In this document: one piece after another, positions 11,718 to 22,709 of the stretch
How positions within the stretch are numbered: the stretch's first letter is position 1
How the letters are laid out: each line of letters begins with the position of its first letter
DNA from: Nothophaeocryptopus gaeumannii
Lineage: Eukaryota > Ascomycota > Dothideomycetes > Mycosphaerellales > Mycosphaerellaceae
Length of the DNA stretch: 64,000 nt
NCBI GenBank assembly: GCA_031771865.1
Contig: JASISA010000041.1
Location: forward strand, 310,001-374,000
Direction: 5' to 3'
Notes under the pieces: generated by a model
The model's input: only the letters and a program-made list of their open reading frames with translations
What the model was told of the DNA's origin: nothing
Database searches by the model: none
Program-made: the position numbers and the translations under genes

Positions 11718-14607
11718 CTACAGCTTCGCCCGGTCATCCCTCAACTCCGCCGCCGCATTCGAAATACAAGCCTTTCCATTCTCCTTCACCTTGGCTCGGT
11801 AGATGATCTTACTACCCTCCTTCCACAACTCCGTCACAATCGTCTCCCCCGGCAAGACGACACCAGCAAAACGGACCTTGAAGTTCTTCACTGGCCCATA
11901 CGTCTCGAAGATATGCTTGCCCGTGATCCCGAATGTCGCCAAGCCATGCAGAATCGGAGTCTCGAACCCGCCGACCTTGGAGAAAGCCGGCTCAATATGT
12001 AGCGGATTGCGGTCTCCCATCAGACGATAAATGGCTGCTAAGTCTTCCGACGTCTTCTCTTCGATGATCTTGTCTGCTGGCCTGGATGGCGGGTTGTTTG
12101 CTGCTGTCGCGGCACTTCGATCAGAAGGCTTCTTCTGGCCTCCGAACCCGCCGGCCTTGCGGATGAAAAGCACGCTCTCGTTGTAGAAGACTGGCTTGCC
12201 ACTTTCATCGACGGTGTTGTTGCCTCTGCGGACAATAGCGGCGTTTCCTTTGTCGACTACTTCGATCAACCGGCTATCAGTGTTCAGCGTCGCTTCTGTC
12301 GGGATGGGCCATTGCAGAATCTCCAAGTATTGCTCGCCATGCAAAAGCTGCCTTTGATCGTAGTTTGGCAATATATCATCGAAGGTGAAATGCGACTTAG
12401 CGAAGTAGGTTGGCACAACACCAAATGTCGGGATTGGTGCGAAGCTGTCTGCTCCTTCATAGACGAGGTCAAGCTGGTTTCGCTTTGCGCCGAGTCCGAG
12501 GTTATACAGAATGACATCGCGGTCATCGTACTTCCATGTCGAAATCTCAGACTTGGCCTGAATCGTGTTGTTGATCTTGACAAGGTACTTGCGATTGCTT
12601 CGACCAGAATCTCCGAGATCGATCTTCGCCGATGCCAAGGCTGCTGCGGATGTGTACTTGCTGTCATCCTGTGGCGTCTCCGGGTAATCTGCGTCTTTGT
12701 CGAAACGAATGATCTGCGGAAACGCCTTTGCAACATCTTCGACGCTCGGAATGGCTGCGTGGAAGTCGAAGTCTTTACCCCTAGCCCGCTGCCAACGAGT
12801 TGAGGCGAACCATCCGCCAGCAGCTTCAAAGATGGTTCCGGTCGCCGGTGGTTTCTCACTACAAAGTGCAGCGACCAAGGGAGCCACATAGTCCGGTTTG
12901 AGCGCCTGAACCTCCTCCTCTGGCCAGACCGTCCGGGTCATATTCGTGCCGGCTGAAGGAGCGAGAACATTGACAACCACGTTGTACTTCTGACCCTCTC
13001 GAGCGACAGATTTCGTGAGACCCAGGATGCCAGCTTTTGCAGCGGCATAATTCGGCTGACAGTGAGACTGTTAATGAGAGCTGGACATATTTCAATAGGT
13101 GCTTTCATCTTACCCAAAGTTACCATATATCCCAGACGTCGAAGTGATGTTGACGATTCGCCCGTACTTTTGCTTGACCATGCGCGGCAGTGCAGCTCTG
13201 ATCACTTTGTACGTGCCATTGAGATGCACCTAGGGGGAGACAAGGTCAGCTCTTCAAATCCCCAGAACAAAGACTTTTCGGAAGACTCACATCGATGACC
13301 TGATGCCACTGATCATCAGTCATATTCGCGAACGACTTATCCCGAAGAATGCCAGCGTTGTTCACAGCAATATCGATCCGGCCGAAGGTGTCGATGACGA
13401 ACTTCACAACAGTATCTCCCTGCACAACCGAGATGTCGCAAGCAGCTGCCTCCCCACCTTGCTTTCGAATCTCGTCTACTACTTTCGCTGCATGCTGAAC
13501 ATCATTGACGACCACTTTGGCTCCATGCTTCGCCAGCTCCAAAGCGTAGGCGCGACCTAATCCAGCGCCACCACCAGTCACCAAGGCTACTTTACCTTTG
13601 ATGCCAAGTGCATCTGACGAGACCGGTTTGTTGGCTGGCAGATCTCCACTCTTCCCCAACATACCCATGAGATCCGCCGGCTGATCAGGATGCTCAACAC
13701 CAGAGCTGAAATCCACCACCTTCTCCCACTCAGCCTTGATATGTTCCGGAGACAAATTCTCATCCGGCTTCAACAACAATCCCTTCGACCTCTCCCATCG
13801 GATCTTCGAAAAATGACCCGCTCCCGCCTCGAAGATCGATCCGGACTCCCTACAATCCGCATGACAGAGAAACCCAATAATTGGGACAACCCACTCCGGC
13901 GCCATCAAATCCATCATGTCTTTCGGCCAAACCGTCTGCGTCAATCTACTCGCCGCCGCAGGAGCCAAAATATTACAGTTGATATTGTATTTGGCGCCTT
14001 CCTTGGCCAGCGTCTCGCCCAAACCGACGACGGCGAATTTGGCTGCTGCATAGTTGGACTGGCCGAAGTTTCCGAAGAGGCCAGACGCGGATGTTGTTTG
14101 GATTATGCGACCATAGCGTTGTTTGCGGAAGTAGGGCCATGCAGCGCGGGTGGTTTTGTAGGCGCCATGGAGATGGATGTCGATTATTGCGTGCCAGTCG
14201 GAATCAGTCATGTTGCGGAGGGTTATGTCGCGGAGAATGCCGGCGTTGTTTACTTTCAATTCATGTTAGTATGTGAGATATGAGAATGGCGATGAGAGGT
14301 TACTGAACTGACCGAGAATATCAATCCTCCCGAACGCATCAATAGCAGTCTTGATGATCTCGTCTCCCTGCTGGACGGGATCGTAATTGGCGACTGCGGT
14401 CCCGCCATTCTTTCTTAATTCTTCGACGACTTGGTCTGCTACGGCAGAGCTTTTTTCATTTCCTTTGGCATTGAACGTTCCTCCTAGATCGTTCACGACT
14501 ACTTTGGCTCCTCTGGATGCGAAGAATCGCGCATACGCTCTGCCAAGACCTGCTCCGGCGCCTGTGATGACGGCGACTTGGCCGTCGTAGCGGAATGCAT
14601 TGGACAT
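11718..14607 (-). CDS. fox2: peroxisomal multifunctional beta-oxidation enzyme (Fox2/MFE-2)
   Basis: Bifunctional enzyme of peroxisomal fatty-acid beta-oxidation with two (3R)-hydroxyacyl-CoA dehydrogenase units and one enoyl-CoA hydratase 2 unit. Exons: 14607-14313, 14252-13291, 13229-13114 and 13055-11718, about 904 residues, the usual fungal length. Dehydrogenase A has ITGAGAGLGRAYA, VNNAGILRD and SNYAAAKFA. Dehydrogenase B (from about residue 310) has VTGGGAGLGRAYA, VNNAGILRD and PNYAAAKAG. The C-terminal third is a MaoC/hotdog hydratase with MGDRNPLHIEPAF and ILHGLATFGITGKHI. It ends in AKL, a peroxisomal PTS1 variant. Odd point: the third intron (13113-13056 by GT-AG) leaves the last exon in the wrong frame; homology wants the codon CAG (13058-13056) kept in the exon. 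This may be a sequence error, an unusual splice site or a real frameshift. Confidence 0.93.
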
Positions 14608-15069
14608 TTTGAATTGATGGCTCTGATAGCCGCTTGAATGTCCTCACATATTCGAATAGAGAGGGATATCGGTCTGAAGTTCAATGTGTATTACTCGGAT
14701 CTCACTTGTCGAAAGCGGGGCGCTTGTTTTTGTTCCCGTGCCAAAGCCGAGGGAGCCGAAGGGAGGACAGCTCCTCTTCGTTGGACAACACTACTTTGAC
14801 GATACTATACAGTACATACTTGCGCCCGTGAAAGGTTTTCGAAGCATGAATTGGGGCCATCCCAAGCTGTTGAGCCATTCAGAATGCGCAGTGCTTCCGA
14901 GCGACAAAGCTGCAGAATATGGCATCTCTCACCATTTCTAGGTCCCTTGCAACCACCAGATCAGCATCGTACGCTCCGTGTGCGCTCTGTCTGTCGAGAT
15001 ATGTCCTTGAATGAACTCTCCACACTACAGGCCGGGAACGACATGCCTCCTCAACAACCAAGAGATCAA
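14608..15069. other. Fox2 promoter region, no gene
   Basis: About 460 bp upstream of Fox2. I see no gene and no clear repeated element. Confidence 0.35.
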
Positions 15070-16112
15070 CTACTTTCGCCCCTTGACAACAAAAGCCTGT
15101 CTGTAGTTCTTGAAGACAAGACTGGCCACGTCTTCGCTGCTCTCCTCCGTCACATAGCGATCAGGCTTCGCGTCCTTTCCAGTTCTGTGAATCCATCCTC
15201 GTTTGGCGAATGCCTCGAGCGCTGCCCCTGTTGCGTGATCTATGTCATGCGAGCTCCACAAGATCGCAGAGGGCGGATATAAACGACGGCAAGCCCTCTT
15301 CAAACCCGGGTTGTGCGATGGCATTTGGCATCTCATCGTTCCAATTCTCGACAACAGTCTCCTCTTGACCGGACTGTACATGGAAAGTTAGTCGGATATG
15401 TAAGATGAAGTTGCGTAGCTTGGGCATCAACTTCTTTTTGACGGCTTCCAGAAGATCGTCCAATTTAGAGTCTTCGTTAGGTTCGCACGACCAGGTGTCT
15501 TCTGCGGTAAGTACCAGTGGGAGCTCGAAAGCAACTTCAAGATTGACGATGCTTTGCCGAACTGTAACGGCCCGAGAGAGATGGAACTCACTGCACACGT
15601 GAATCGTATTGGTCTGCCACCATGCTTTCCACGCCTGACTGAGCAATTCCGGCGGAATGGTCCCGAGTCGGAAAGAGAGAAGTGTCAGACCCTCGTTACC
15701 TGAATAATCCAGCATTGGCACGGGTTGTACGTCTTCATGAAGAGCGTACGTGAAAATCTGGATGCACAATTCTGGAACACCCAACAACCATTCGACCATT
15801 CCTCTGAAAGCCTTTGAGCGTTGATTGCTTTGCTCAAAAAACGCCTGGTGGAGTGATTCGCCAGGTACACAGCGGCGGAGAATGTCTGGGTGCTGCTATG
15901 TGAGCATGACAGTCGTTCCTCACAGGATGGCGCAACTCACCTGACTCTGATACACCACCATCTCGTGACGATCCCGACGCTGCGTCGTCTATGTTGGAGG
16001 CATCGGTTGACTTCCCGCGCGGATAACGGATTGTAGGGAATCTGGGAACACTCATACGTGCGTACATCTGGATTGGCTGAGCGGGAGTTGTGGTGGAGTT
16101 GCCTGATCCCAT
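15070..16112 (-). CDS. unrecognised protein, member 1 of a local paralogous pair
   Basis: I do not recognise the family. Model: exon 16112-15954 (ATG at 16112, Ser/Thr-rich start), a 58-nt intron with a GTATCA donor, then an exon from 15895. The main part has LGVPELCIQIFTYAL, GTIPPELLSQAWKAWWQTNT, RQSIVNLEVAFELP and KKKLMPKLRNFILHI. Near 15250 the frame closes with a stop, while a second minus frame continues to 15070 with GAALEAFAKRGWIHRTG and SLVFKNYRQAFVVKGRK. The neighbouring paralog has the same order of segments, so this is one gene with a frameshift, or with a splice I cannot see, near its 3' end. No membrane segment or signal peptide is visible. The layout loosely recalls fungal F-box-type proteins, but no F-box is evident. 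Confidence 0.5.
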
Positions 16113-16772
16113 CTCATCGTTTTCTTGCCCAAACTGGAAGATTCGCCTGAGACGCCGCGCCATAGACCGTGCCATTCTCCAGCAGCACCATGAAGGTTGA
16201 TGTCGATAGCGTGTGGACGCGAAGCGATAGTTATTAGAAGACCACCTGATGGAACCACTGGAGGAGGACGTCTGGAGATACGAGCTCCCAAAGATGGGCG
16301 TTGCTGCCGTTTGCACACACACACGGCAAGTTCCGTCAGAGCAGTCATTTTTGATGTATCCCTTTCGGGCAGCTGCATATGCAACCAGGCTTCTCAAGAC
16401 CCGCAATTGGAACTCTGTGGCCGGAAACGACTTCTCACGTTGCGTGAAGGACCAAGAATGCCGAGATGGAAAACAACACAGATGGCGGCATTCGCGTGAA
16501 CCATTTTGACAGCCTGTGGAATCGACCTTCATTGCAAACTCTCTTCCCAGGGGATCATATGCATGGCGGACCGCTTCAGGTCTCTCAGCGATACGGCCAC
16601 GAAGTAAGCTATCTCCTGAAGCTTCAACGTCTGTTGCAGCTACAAGATCTGCTCGCGCTGGGATGTCTTTGCTTCCTGGTACGTCGTCACCTTCACTACA
16701 GGTTCTGGTCTTGTGAACGTGTTCTGAGTGACGTCCTGCCCACAAACCCTCGTCAAGCAGCTCAGTAACCAT
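16113..16772. other. gap between the two paralogs
   Basis: About 660 bp between the 5' end of paralog 1 and the 3' end of paralog 2. Open frames on both strands overlap and carry no motif; it is probably the promoter of paralog 1. Confidence 0.35.
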
Positions 16773-17535
16773 CTACCTCCCCTGATTGACAACGAATGTT
16801 TCACCATAATTGGCGGAGACGACTTTTGCCGCGACCTCGTCGTTCTCATCCACCAGAGATCGCCACTGTCTCTCGCCATAGCTCGGATTGGAAGCCCATC
16901 CTAACTCTTTATAGATATTGTGTTCATCGCTCGCGACATTTTCAACCTCCCAGTAGCCTCAGAGAACAGCCGTCTTGAGCATATCGACGCGCCGCAAGCG
17001 AGGTAGAAAGAAGTTAGAAAGCGCGGCAGGGAAATCGGAATTCGCGATGCAGCCAGGGACCTCATCGAAATATTCGTCGTACGAGGCGCCATTCCCACGG
17101 TGAAGTTGCACGTCGGTATGCAGAACGTAGGTCCTCAGCCTGGGCATGAATCGCCTGCGCAAAGATCTTTCTATGCGACGCATCGTACGCCCTGCATTAT
17201 TCATCGACCAGAAATGCTCCGGTATTGTCACGAATGAGCTTGGCTGGTATGAGCAGCTCTAGATTGACGAGACTATCCCGCACGTAGGAGGCACGCCCGA
17301 GATCATCCCATTCGCCAAGTCTAATGGTGTTGGCTTGCCACTGTGCCGCCCATGTGTGGTCATGCAGCTCCGGTGGGTAAGGGGCAAGTCTGCTAGAAAG
17401 TAATCGAAGAAACCCCTCCTTATTCGCGTCCATAGGTTTTATCTCCTCCCGTAAGGCATGCTTGAGGATCGATGATGATCTCAAGAACTCTCGAAAGCTT
17501 TTGGGCCACGGCTTTGAGCGCTATTGCACGAGCTA
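16773..17535 (-). pseudogene. paralog 2 of the 15-kb gene, disrupted
   Basis: Segments match paralog 1 in order: RLAPYPPELHDHTWAAQWQA, RDSLVNLELLIPAKLIR, RSLRRRFMPRLRTYVLHTD, and a C-terminal KELGW...VVSANYGETFVVNQGR ending at a TAG at 16773-16775. The reading is broken by a frameshift near 17225, where frame 17484-17197 passes to the frame ending at 16773, and by an in-frame TGA at 16959-16961. Two TAG codons lie in the 5' part (17521-17523 and 17533-17535), although introns could remove those. The TGA could come from CGA and the TAGs from CAG, transitions of the RIP type. Function unknown. Confidence 0.5.
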
Positions 17536-18220
17536 GGTGATGCTCGGCGGAGGGTTTCCGTAGCGTTTCGCAAAGCAGAAAGAACTCAAATTATTCTGCG
17601 ACCGATAATGAGCAAGCAACGCGGCCAAAGCATGGGTCGTTGCATCTTACGGGACTGCACCGAGCGTACAGAGCAGTCCCACGATATTGACGAGCAGTCA
17701 TCAAGTCCAGGACTGTCGGGCAAGATATCGGTCGTAGAGTCGTCCATAGTAACGTTGTCGTATTTGAATATGCTGGTGTATGACAGCGAGAGAATGGCGA
17801 GAAGGAGATGGTATGTGGAGCGGCAGGAAGAGAATGATGTCTGGACATAGTATCCTTCGAGGCCGGGCATCTTCTGTGCCTTCAAGTTGAGAATCGTCCG
17901 CACTGTTTGCACTTACGGCGCTCGCCATCGGTCTCGTCATTTCTGAGCTCTCCTCTCGGGAAGCCGCATGTTGCTCGACGCGAGGACAACGACCTCCGAC
18001 GGGACGCGTATCCGAGACCAGAGAATGGGAGCCAAGACGGAACACGCCAGAGTTTTGCGAGATGGATGGGAAAAAGCGGCAGAGTAGTCGCGTTGACCAA
18101 GGAGAGCCGTCGCGATCGTGAAACTTCATCAATGCCAAATCGTGGGTATCATATGCCATCGCAATCCATCAAACGCCTCATTTGCGCATCAAAACTTCAT
18201 CGGTATACCGCTCTGGCCTC
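17536..18220. other. no supported gene
   Basis: Minus-strand frames at 17586-17912 and 17701-18159 are open but overlap each other. One could hold the first exon of the disrupted paralog 2, since its Asp/Ser-rich MDDSTTDILPDSPG resembles the start of paralog 1, but I cannot support this. Confidence 0.3.
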
Positions 18221-19021
18221 TCACTTCGCAGCAATCTGCAAACCAACCTCCTCCATCCCCCTCCTCCTCTCCTCCATCTTCCTTTTCTCCTCCTCCACCA
18301 TATCCCCCAACATCCTCCCACTCTTCTCCAACTGCGCCATAACCTGCCTCTCATACTGCCCACTCCATGCCCCTCCACTCCCCAACCCGCCCGTACTCGT
18401 ATCCGCCTTCTCCGGCAATTGCGCCGTGGGCTCTACATCCCCCTCAAACACAAAATCCGGTTTCTTCCCCTTCCCACGTCCCTTTTTCGTCTTGAGCCAA
18501 CTAAATTGATCCTCCGAAGTGAGCGTTTTGTAGAATTCGGCGGTAGGTTCATTGAACTCGATTGTTTCCAGTCTCTCAGCAACAATCTTATTCTCTTTCT
18601 CCTGTCGCTCTTTCTGCTCTGGCGATCCGTATGTGCCGAGCACGAGGTAGTGTTCGCGGTATACGGCTTTCTCTCCACTTTCTTGTGCGAAGTAGAGGCG
18701 TATCTCTACGGCGAACTCTCCGTATCCCGTCTCTTGAACTTCGAAGCCTTGAGCGAGTTTGCCGGGCTCTATTGAGGACGCTTCGATGGTTCGTGATGCA
18801 TCGTTGTAGGTGTGGTGGAGTTTGAATTGTACTTTCTTCAGCCAGGTGGTGATGTCGGGTCCATTCGGGAGAGGGCGGACGTAGACTTTCCAGGCTTTCG
18901 TATGGCCGTCAGGTGGAGGGTCGGGGTAGCCTGGGTATGGCAGGACGTGGGCTTCGTTGCCGATGATGAAGTGGCGCGTGATTTTGAGGCCTTTGATGCG
19001 TTTTGATGTCGCGGCGGGCAT
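18221..19021 (-). CDS. yaf9: YEATS-domain protein Yaf9
   Basis: Yaf9-like subunit shared by the SWR1 (H2A.Z exchange) and NuA4 (histone acetylation) complexes in the nucleus; its YEATS domain reads acylated histone H3 lysines (family knowledge). Single exon, 266 residues. The YEATS domain covers about residues 8-150: KAWKVYVRPLPNGPDITTWL, KKVQFKLHHTYNDASR, EVQETGYGEFAVEIRLYF. A flexible Gly/Ser stretch follows, then a charged C-terminal coiled coil (QYERQVMAQLEKSGRMLGDM and EEEKRKMEERRRGME), as in yeast Yaf9. Upstream, 203 bp away, is the 3' end of the next minus-strand gene. Confidence 0.93.
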   Translation of the reverse strand: MPAATSKRIKGLKITRHFIIGNEAHVLPYPGYPDPPPDGHTKAWKVYVRPLPNGPDITTWLKKVQFKLHHTYNDASRTIEASSIEPGKLAQGFEVQETGYGEFAVEIRLYFAQESGEKAVYREHYLVLGTYGSPEQKERQEKENKIVAERLETIEFNEPTAEFYKTLTSEDQFSWLKTKKGRGKGKKPDFVFEGDVEPTAQLPEKADTSTGGLGSGGAWSGQYERQVMAQLEKSGRMLGDMVEEEKRKMEERRRGMEEVGLQIAAK

Positions 19022-19224
19022 GTCGGTGGTGGGCTGGGTGATGTTGTTCGAGAGATGGAGGAAAGTGGACTGAAGTTCAAGGTCGAGAGATGCGACGCGG
19101 GGATGTTCCGCGTGCCAAGGCCCATCACATGAAGACTACGAACGCATGTATCGAGGGAGCAAGTACACGGGAAGCTAAGTCAATTGAGTTCATGCAAACG
19201 TTATTTGGGTATATCTCATAGTAA

Positions 19225-20781
19225 TCATGCCACCCTTCGACCCTCTTCAGCGTCATGTAGGCTGCGCTCTCTCACAGGCACCAGGCCATCCTCATCTTCC
19301 CAAGGATAGCCGTAGTCTTCATCCAACTTCCATCCTTCAGCGCCCAAAGCATCCAACGCTTCCTCTTGATCCATGTACAGCTCGTGATGTCCCTCGCCAT
19401 CTGTCTGTCCAGAAATCCACTTCACACCGAGAGCCTGCTCGATTCTGCTCAAATCATGATCATACTTCTCCACCATTTCTGCCCTCAAACCTTCATCCCA
19501 GGCCTTGGCGTAGTGCGCTTCCTCTAGCATCCTGTCCTTCAACCGAGATTTGAGAGAGCTGAAAGGTATCTCAGTCTCCGCCAGTATGGCCCATGCACGT
19601 TCGATGTCTCCAGAGTAAGCCATCTGCTCCATGAACCAGTAATCACCACGCAGCTTATTCGTCATTTGCCTCACTCTTCGGTCTGTTATTCTGAGATTCC
19701 TGGGCTTCTTTCGCGCTTCACTGTCTCTCCACAACTCCCATTCACGCCAGACAGCATCACTCTCCCTGCAGCGAGCCAGCACTGTAACCCATCCATGAAG
19801 GTACTGCCAGTCTTGGCGTATCAGGAAAGTCCCGAGATGACACTTCTGTTCTTCTGCAAGGTCATGACAGTCTTCAAAGCCCAGCAGCACTTGCCGTAGA
19901 TCAGCTCTTCTCCAGCGGCCGTTGCGTATTTCGCCGAGTCCTCGATGGCCAATACTGCACTTGGCAATGACGCTGCGGAAGACGTTGCTGCTCATTCCAA
20001 TTCCGGCCTCTCGGATGAGTCTTAGGTACTTCTTCATTGACTTCAGGCTTCGTGATCTGGCTGCAAACTTCAATGTCATATGCAAGAGCTCAGGAGCAAC
20101 GTCCATGCAAGCATAGTGGAACCGCGTAACTATTGCATTGAGCGTTCTCAGGACCTCAGGATCTGTGACATTCTGCCGACATCGGTATAGAGATCGCATG
20201 AGAGGTTCGTAAAGTTGTGTCAAGTTCAAAGCGGCATGCTTGTCCTGCATTGCTACTGCCACCACTCGAAGTATATCTTTTGGCCACTTACATCTCAACA
20301 GTTGTTTCCTCAACACTCCCCGGAGAGCCTTTCCGGTTGTTGCTTCTTTTACGTTGCTACGAAACGTGTCGTGCGGTATAAGGCCTTCGCAAGGAGTAGG
20401 TAAAGGCTTTGGGGGGCCTTTCGGCACGCGCATCGATCGACCTGAGGGATGCTCAGGGAAAGGATTGGACAGGTTGCGGAGGACGCTGAGTCGAAAGTCT
20501 CGTTGTTTCCATAGCGTGTCAAGTCCCAAGGCTACCTCTTGTAGGTCTTCTATCGTACCCGACGCCCGCAATAGTCTGCCGCCTGGCTCTTCTTTCAATA
20601 TTCGAAAGGCTTCTTCGGCATCTTCTTCCGTCTCGCTGAGTAGTATTCCATCATCCCCAGGTTGAATGGCAGCAGTTTCCAAGCCGCGCCGTTGTATGCT
20701 GCTGAGACGTCTACGCCCGAGCACCAGCTGCCTCACTTGACGGAAGGCGCATACTGACGGACGGCGTACAGCGATGCTCAT
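19225..20781 (-). CDS. putative mitochondrial helical (PPR-like) protein
   Basis: Single-exon protein of about 518 residues. The frame stays open upstream to 20898, but I prefer the Met at 20781 because MSIAVRRPSVCAFRQVRQLV with following RRRLSS is an Arg-rich, Asp/Glu-free mitochondrial presequence. The middle (about residues 150-300) has paired amphipathic helices such as RFHYACMDVAPELLHMTLKF and SLKSMKKYLRLIREAGIGMS, which resemble pentatricopeptide repeats. The C-terminus is acidic. A role in mitochondrial RNA handling or translation is only an inference. It is divergent from the Rio1 gene and shares a 284-bp gap with it. Confidence 0.7.
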   Translation of the reverse strand: MSIAVRRPSVCAFRQVRQLVLGRRRLSSIQRRGLETAAIQPGDDGILLSETEEDAEEAFRILKEEPGGRLLRASGTIEDLQEVALGLDTLWKQRDFRLSVLRNLSNPFPEHPSGRSMRVPKGPPKPLPTPCEGLIPHDTFRSNVKEATTGKALRGVLRKQLLRCKWPKDILRVVAVAMQDKHAALNLTQLYEPLMRSLYRCRQNVTDPEVLRTLNAIVTRFHYACMDVAPELLHMTLKFAARSRSLKSMKKYLRLIREAGIGMSSNVFRSVIAKCSIGHRGLGEIRNGRWRRADLRQVLLGFEDCHDLAEEQKCHLGTFLIRQDWQYLHGWVTVLARCRESDAVWREWELWRDSEARKKPRNLRITDRRVRQMTNKLRGDYWFMEQMAYSGDIERAWAILAETEIPFSSLKSRLKDRMLEEAHYAKAWDEGLRAEMVEKYDHDLSRIEQALGVKWISGQTDGEGHHELYMDQEEALDALGAEGWKLDEDYGYPWEDEDGLVPVRERSLHDAEEGRRVA

Positions 20782-21065
20782 CGTCTCCTCATTGTCGTGA
20801 GCGGCGGAGTCGGTGGAGGCGATGTCGGTGGCTCGATGATGAGGTTCAATTGTGGAGTGCAAGCGGAAGGGGCTCCGACCCCACCAAACTCTGGTCAAAG
20901 CTGAGTCAAAGCTTCTTCAATTTCGTCAGACTCACATGCAAATCGCCCTTCCAAGAACTTTTCTGTTCCGGACAATCACAACACCAGCGTTTCGCCTTTC
21001 ATAAAGACGACCTCAAATACGTGCACGGCGACGGCAGCATACCAACTCGCGATACTGTCGGCATC
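20782..21065. promoter_or_regulatory. shared divergent promoter of the mitochondrial protein and rio1
   Basis: The two start codons face away from each other across 284 bp, so both promoters must lie here or overlap the 5' ends. I see no TATA box; housekeeping genes often lack one. Confidence 0.45.
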
Positions 21066-22709
21066 ATGGCCACTCCTCACGCACCACCGATGCAATTCGT
21101 CGAGGGCGAGGGATATGTTGGAGATCGAAATGCAATGCCCGGCAGTGCGAATGACTCGCAGCAACAGGCGCAGAACGACTACGAACAAGACGAGGACTAC
21201 GATGATCTGTTCGAGCCTTCAGACGAAGATATGTCCGAAACAGAAATTGCGACTGGCAACCCCTCCGACTACACGAAAGCATATAACCGACAGAGAAAGT
21301 TGCACGACCCTTCAATACCCGAGTCACAGAAGCCAAAGACAAATCCTCAGCTAAACACGAAAGCGAATATCGACGATCAGATCAAGAGCTTGTCAAGGCA
21401 CACAGCGAAACTGAAGCTGAATGAGGTAGAGGGCGGCGTGTCAAAACAACACCATGGCGCAGAGAAGAGCGATCGGGCGACATCAGAGCAGGTGCTGGAT
21501 CCGAGAACACGGATGATTCTGCTGCAGATGCTGAACCGGAACATTCTATCAGAGATCAACGGTGTGCTGTCAACAGGCAAAGAAGCGAATGTCTACCACG
21601 CCGCCACAACACCGCAAGACGTAGAAGGCGAGGCCGCTGCAAAGGCACTGAACCGAGCAATCAAGGTCTACAAGACGAGCATCCTGGTCTTCAAGGATAG
21701 AGACAAGTATGTCACTGGCGAGTATCGCTTCCGACAAGGATACAACAAGTCTTCGAATCGCGCTATGGTGAAGGTCTGGGCAGAGAAGGAATTCCGAAAT
21801 CTGCGGCGACTCTATGCGGCAGGCATACCATGCCCCGAACCAGTCTACCTGAAGGCACATGTCCTTGTCATGAGCTTCCTCGGCAGCTCAAAGGGATACC
21901 CAGCGCCACGATTACGAGACGTTGAGCTCGAGATGACTGAGGATGAAGCTGCAGCGAAGTGGAAGTCGATCTACATTGAACTGCTCACTTACATGCGCAA
22001 GATGTATCAGGTGTGTCGGTTGGTGCATGCCGATCTGTCAGAGTACAATCTGCTCTTTTTCAAAGATCGATTGTACGTGATCGATGTATCTCAATCGGTC
22101 GAACACGATCATCCAAGATCTTTGGAGTTTCTGCGAATGGACATCAAGAATGTGTCAGATTTTTTTAAAAGAAAGGGTGTGGACACAATCTCTGAGCGTA
22201 GTGTATTCGGCTTTGTCACAGCATCTTCTGGTGGTGTTACAGTAGATGAAATGAAGGCGACGATTGCCAAAATGTACGAAGTTAAGGCACAAGCGGGCGA
22301 GAACGAAGACCAACAAGTCGAGGACGAGGTCTTCCGACAACAGTACATTCCGCAGACGTTGCGGGAAGTCTACGACATTGAGAGAGATGCCGAGCATTTA
22401 AAGCAAGATGGTGGTGAGGAGCTCGTCTACCAGGACTTACTAGCTGCTCAACCGAAGGCGAATGGCAACGATGCCCACGATACCGCCAACGAGCAAACAG
22501 AAGACAGCGACTCAGACGATGATGACGACGAATCAGGCATGGACGAGTTTGAGAAGGGCCCACCTCGCGGCAAGCGTTTTGAAGACAAGGATACGAAGAA
22601 AGCCCACAAGCAAGCGGTCAAAGAAGAGAAGCGCGAGAAGAGGAAGGACAAGATGCCGAAGCATTTGAAGAAGAAGATGATCAGTCAGACTTCGAGAGGG
22701 AAGAAGTAG
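21066..22709 (+). CDS. rio1: RIO1 atypical serine kinase
   Basis: Rio1 kinase/ATPase needed for final 40S subunit maturation (20S to 18S rRNA) in the cytoplasm (family knowledge). Single exon, 547 residues from the ATG at 21066; the frame is open upstream to 20850, but that part has no family match. RIO domain: INGVLSTGKEANVYHA (ATP loop), AIKVYKTSILVFKDRDKYV, the flexible-loop region YRFRQGYNKSSNRAMVKVWA, CRLVHADLSEYNLLFF (catalytic Asp and Asn) and LYVIDVSQSVEHDHPRSLEF (metal-binding Asp). The C-terminus is acidic and then very Lys-rich, ending SQTSRGKK, as in fungal Rio1. The N-terminal 110 residues are acidic and low-complexity. Confidence 0.95.
   Translation: MATPHAPPMQFVEGEGYVGDRNAMPGSANDSQQQAQNDYEQDEDYDDLFEPSDEDMSETEIATGNPSDYTKAYNRQRKLHDPSIPESQKPKTNPQLNTKANIDDQIKSLSRHTAKLKLNEVEGGVSKQHHGAEKSDRATSEQVLDPRTRMILLQMLNRNILSEINGVLSTGKEANVYHAATTPQDVEGEAAAKALNRAIKVYKTSILVFKDRDKYVTGEYRFRQGYNKSSNRAMVKVWAEKEFRNLRRLYAAGIPCPEPVYLKAHVLVMSFLGSSKGYPAPRLRDVELEMTEDEAAAKWKSIYIELLTYMRKMYQVCRLVHADLSEYNLLFFKDRLYVIDVSQSVEHDHPRSLEFLRMDIKNVSDFFKRKGVDTISERSVFGFVTASSGGVTVDEMKATIAKMYEVKAQAGENEDQQVEDEVFRQQYIPQTLREVYDIERDAEHLKQDGGEELVYQDLLAAQPKANGNDAHDTANEQTEDSDSDDDDDESGMDEFEKGPPRGKRFEDKDTKKAHKQAVKEEKREKRKDKMPKHLKKKMISQTSRGKK

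Noticed and set aside
15834..16772. 312-codon minus frame as one protein
   Set aside because: Only its part near 16112-15954 fits a gene (first exon of paralog 1); the upstream part is Cys/Arg-rich and unconvincing and the downstream part is out of frame with the conserved exon.
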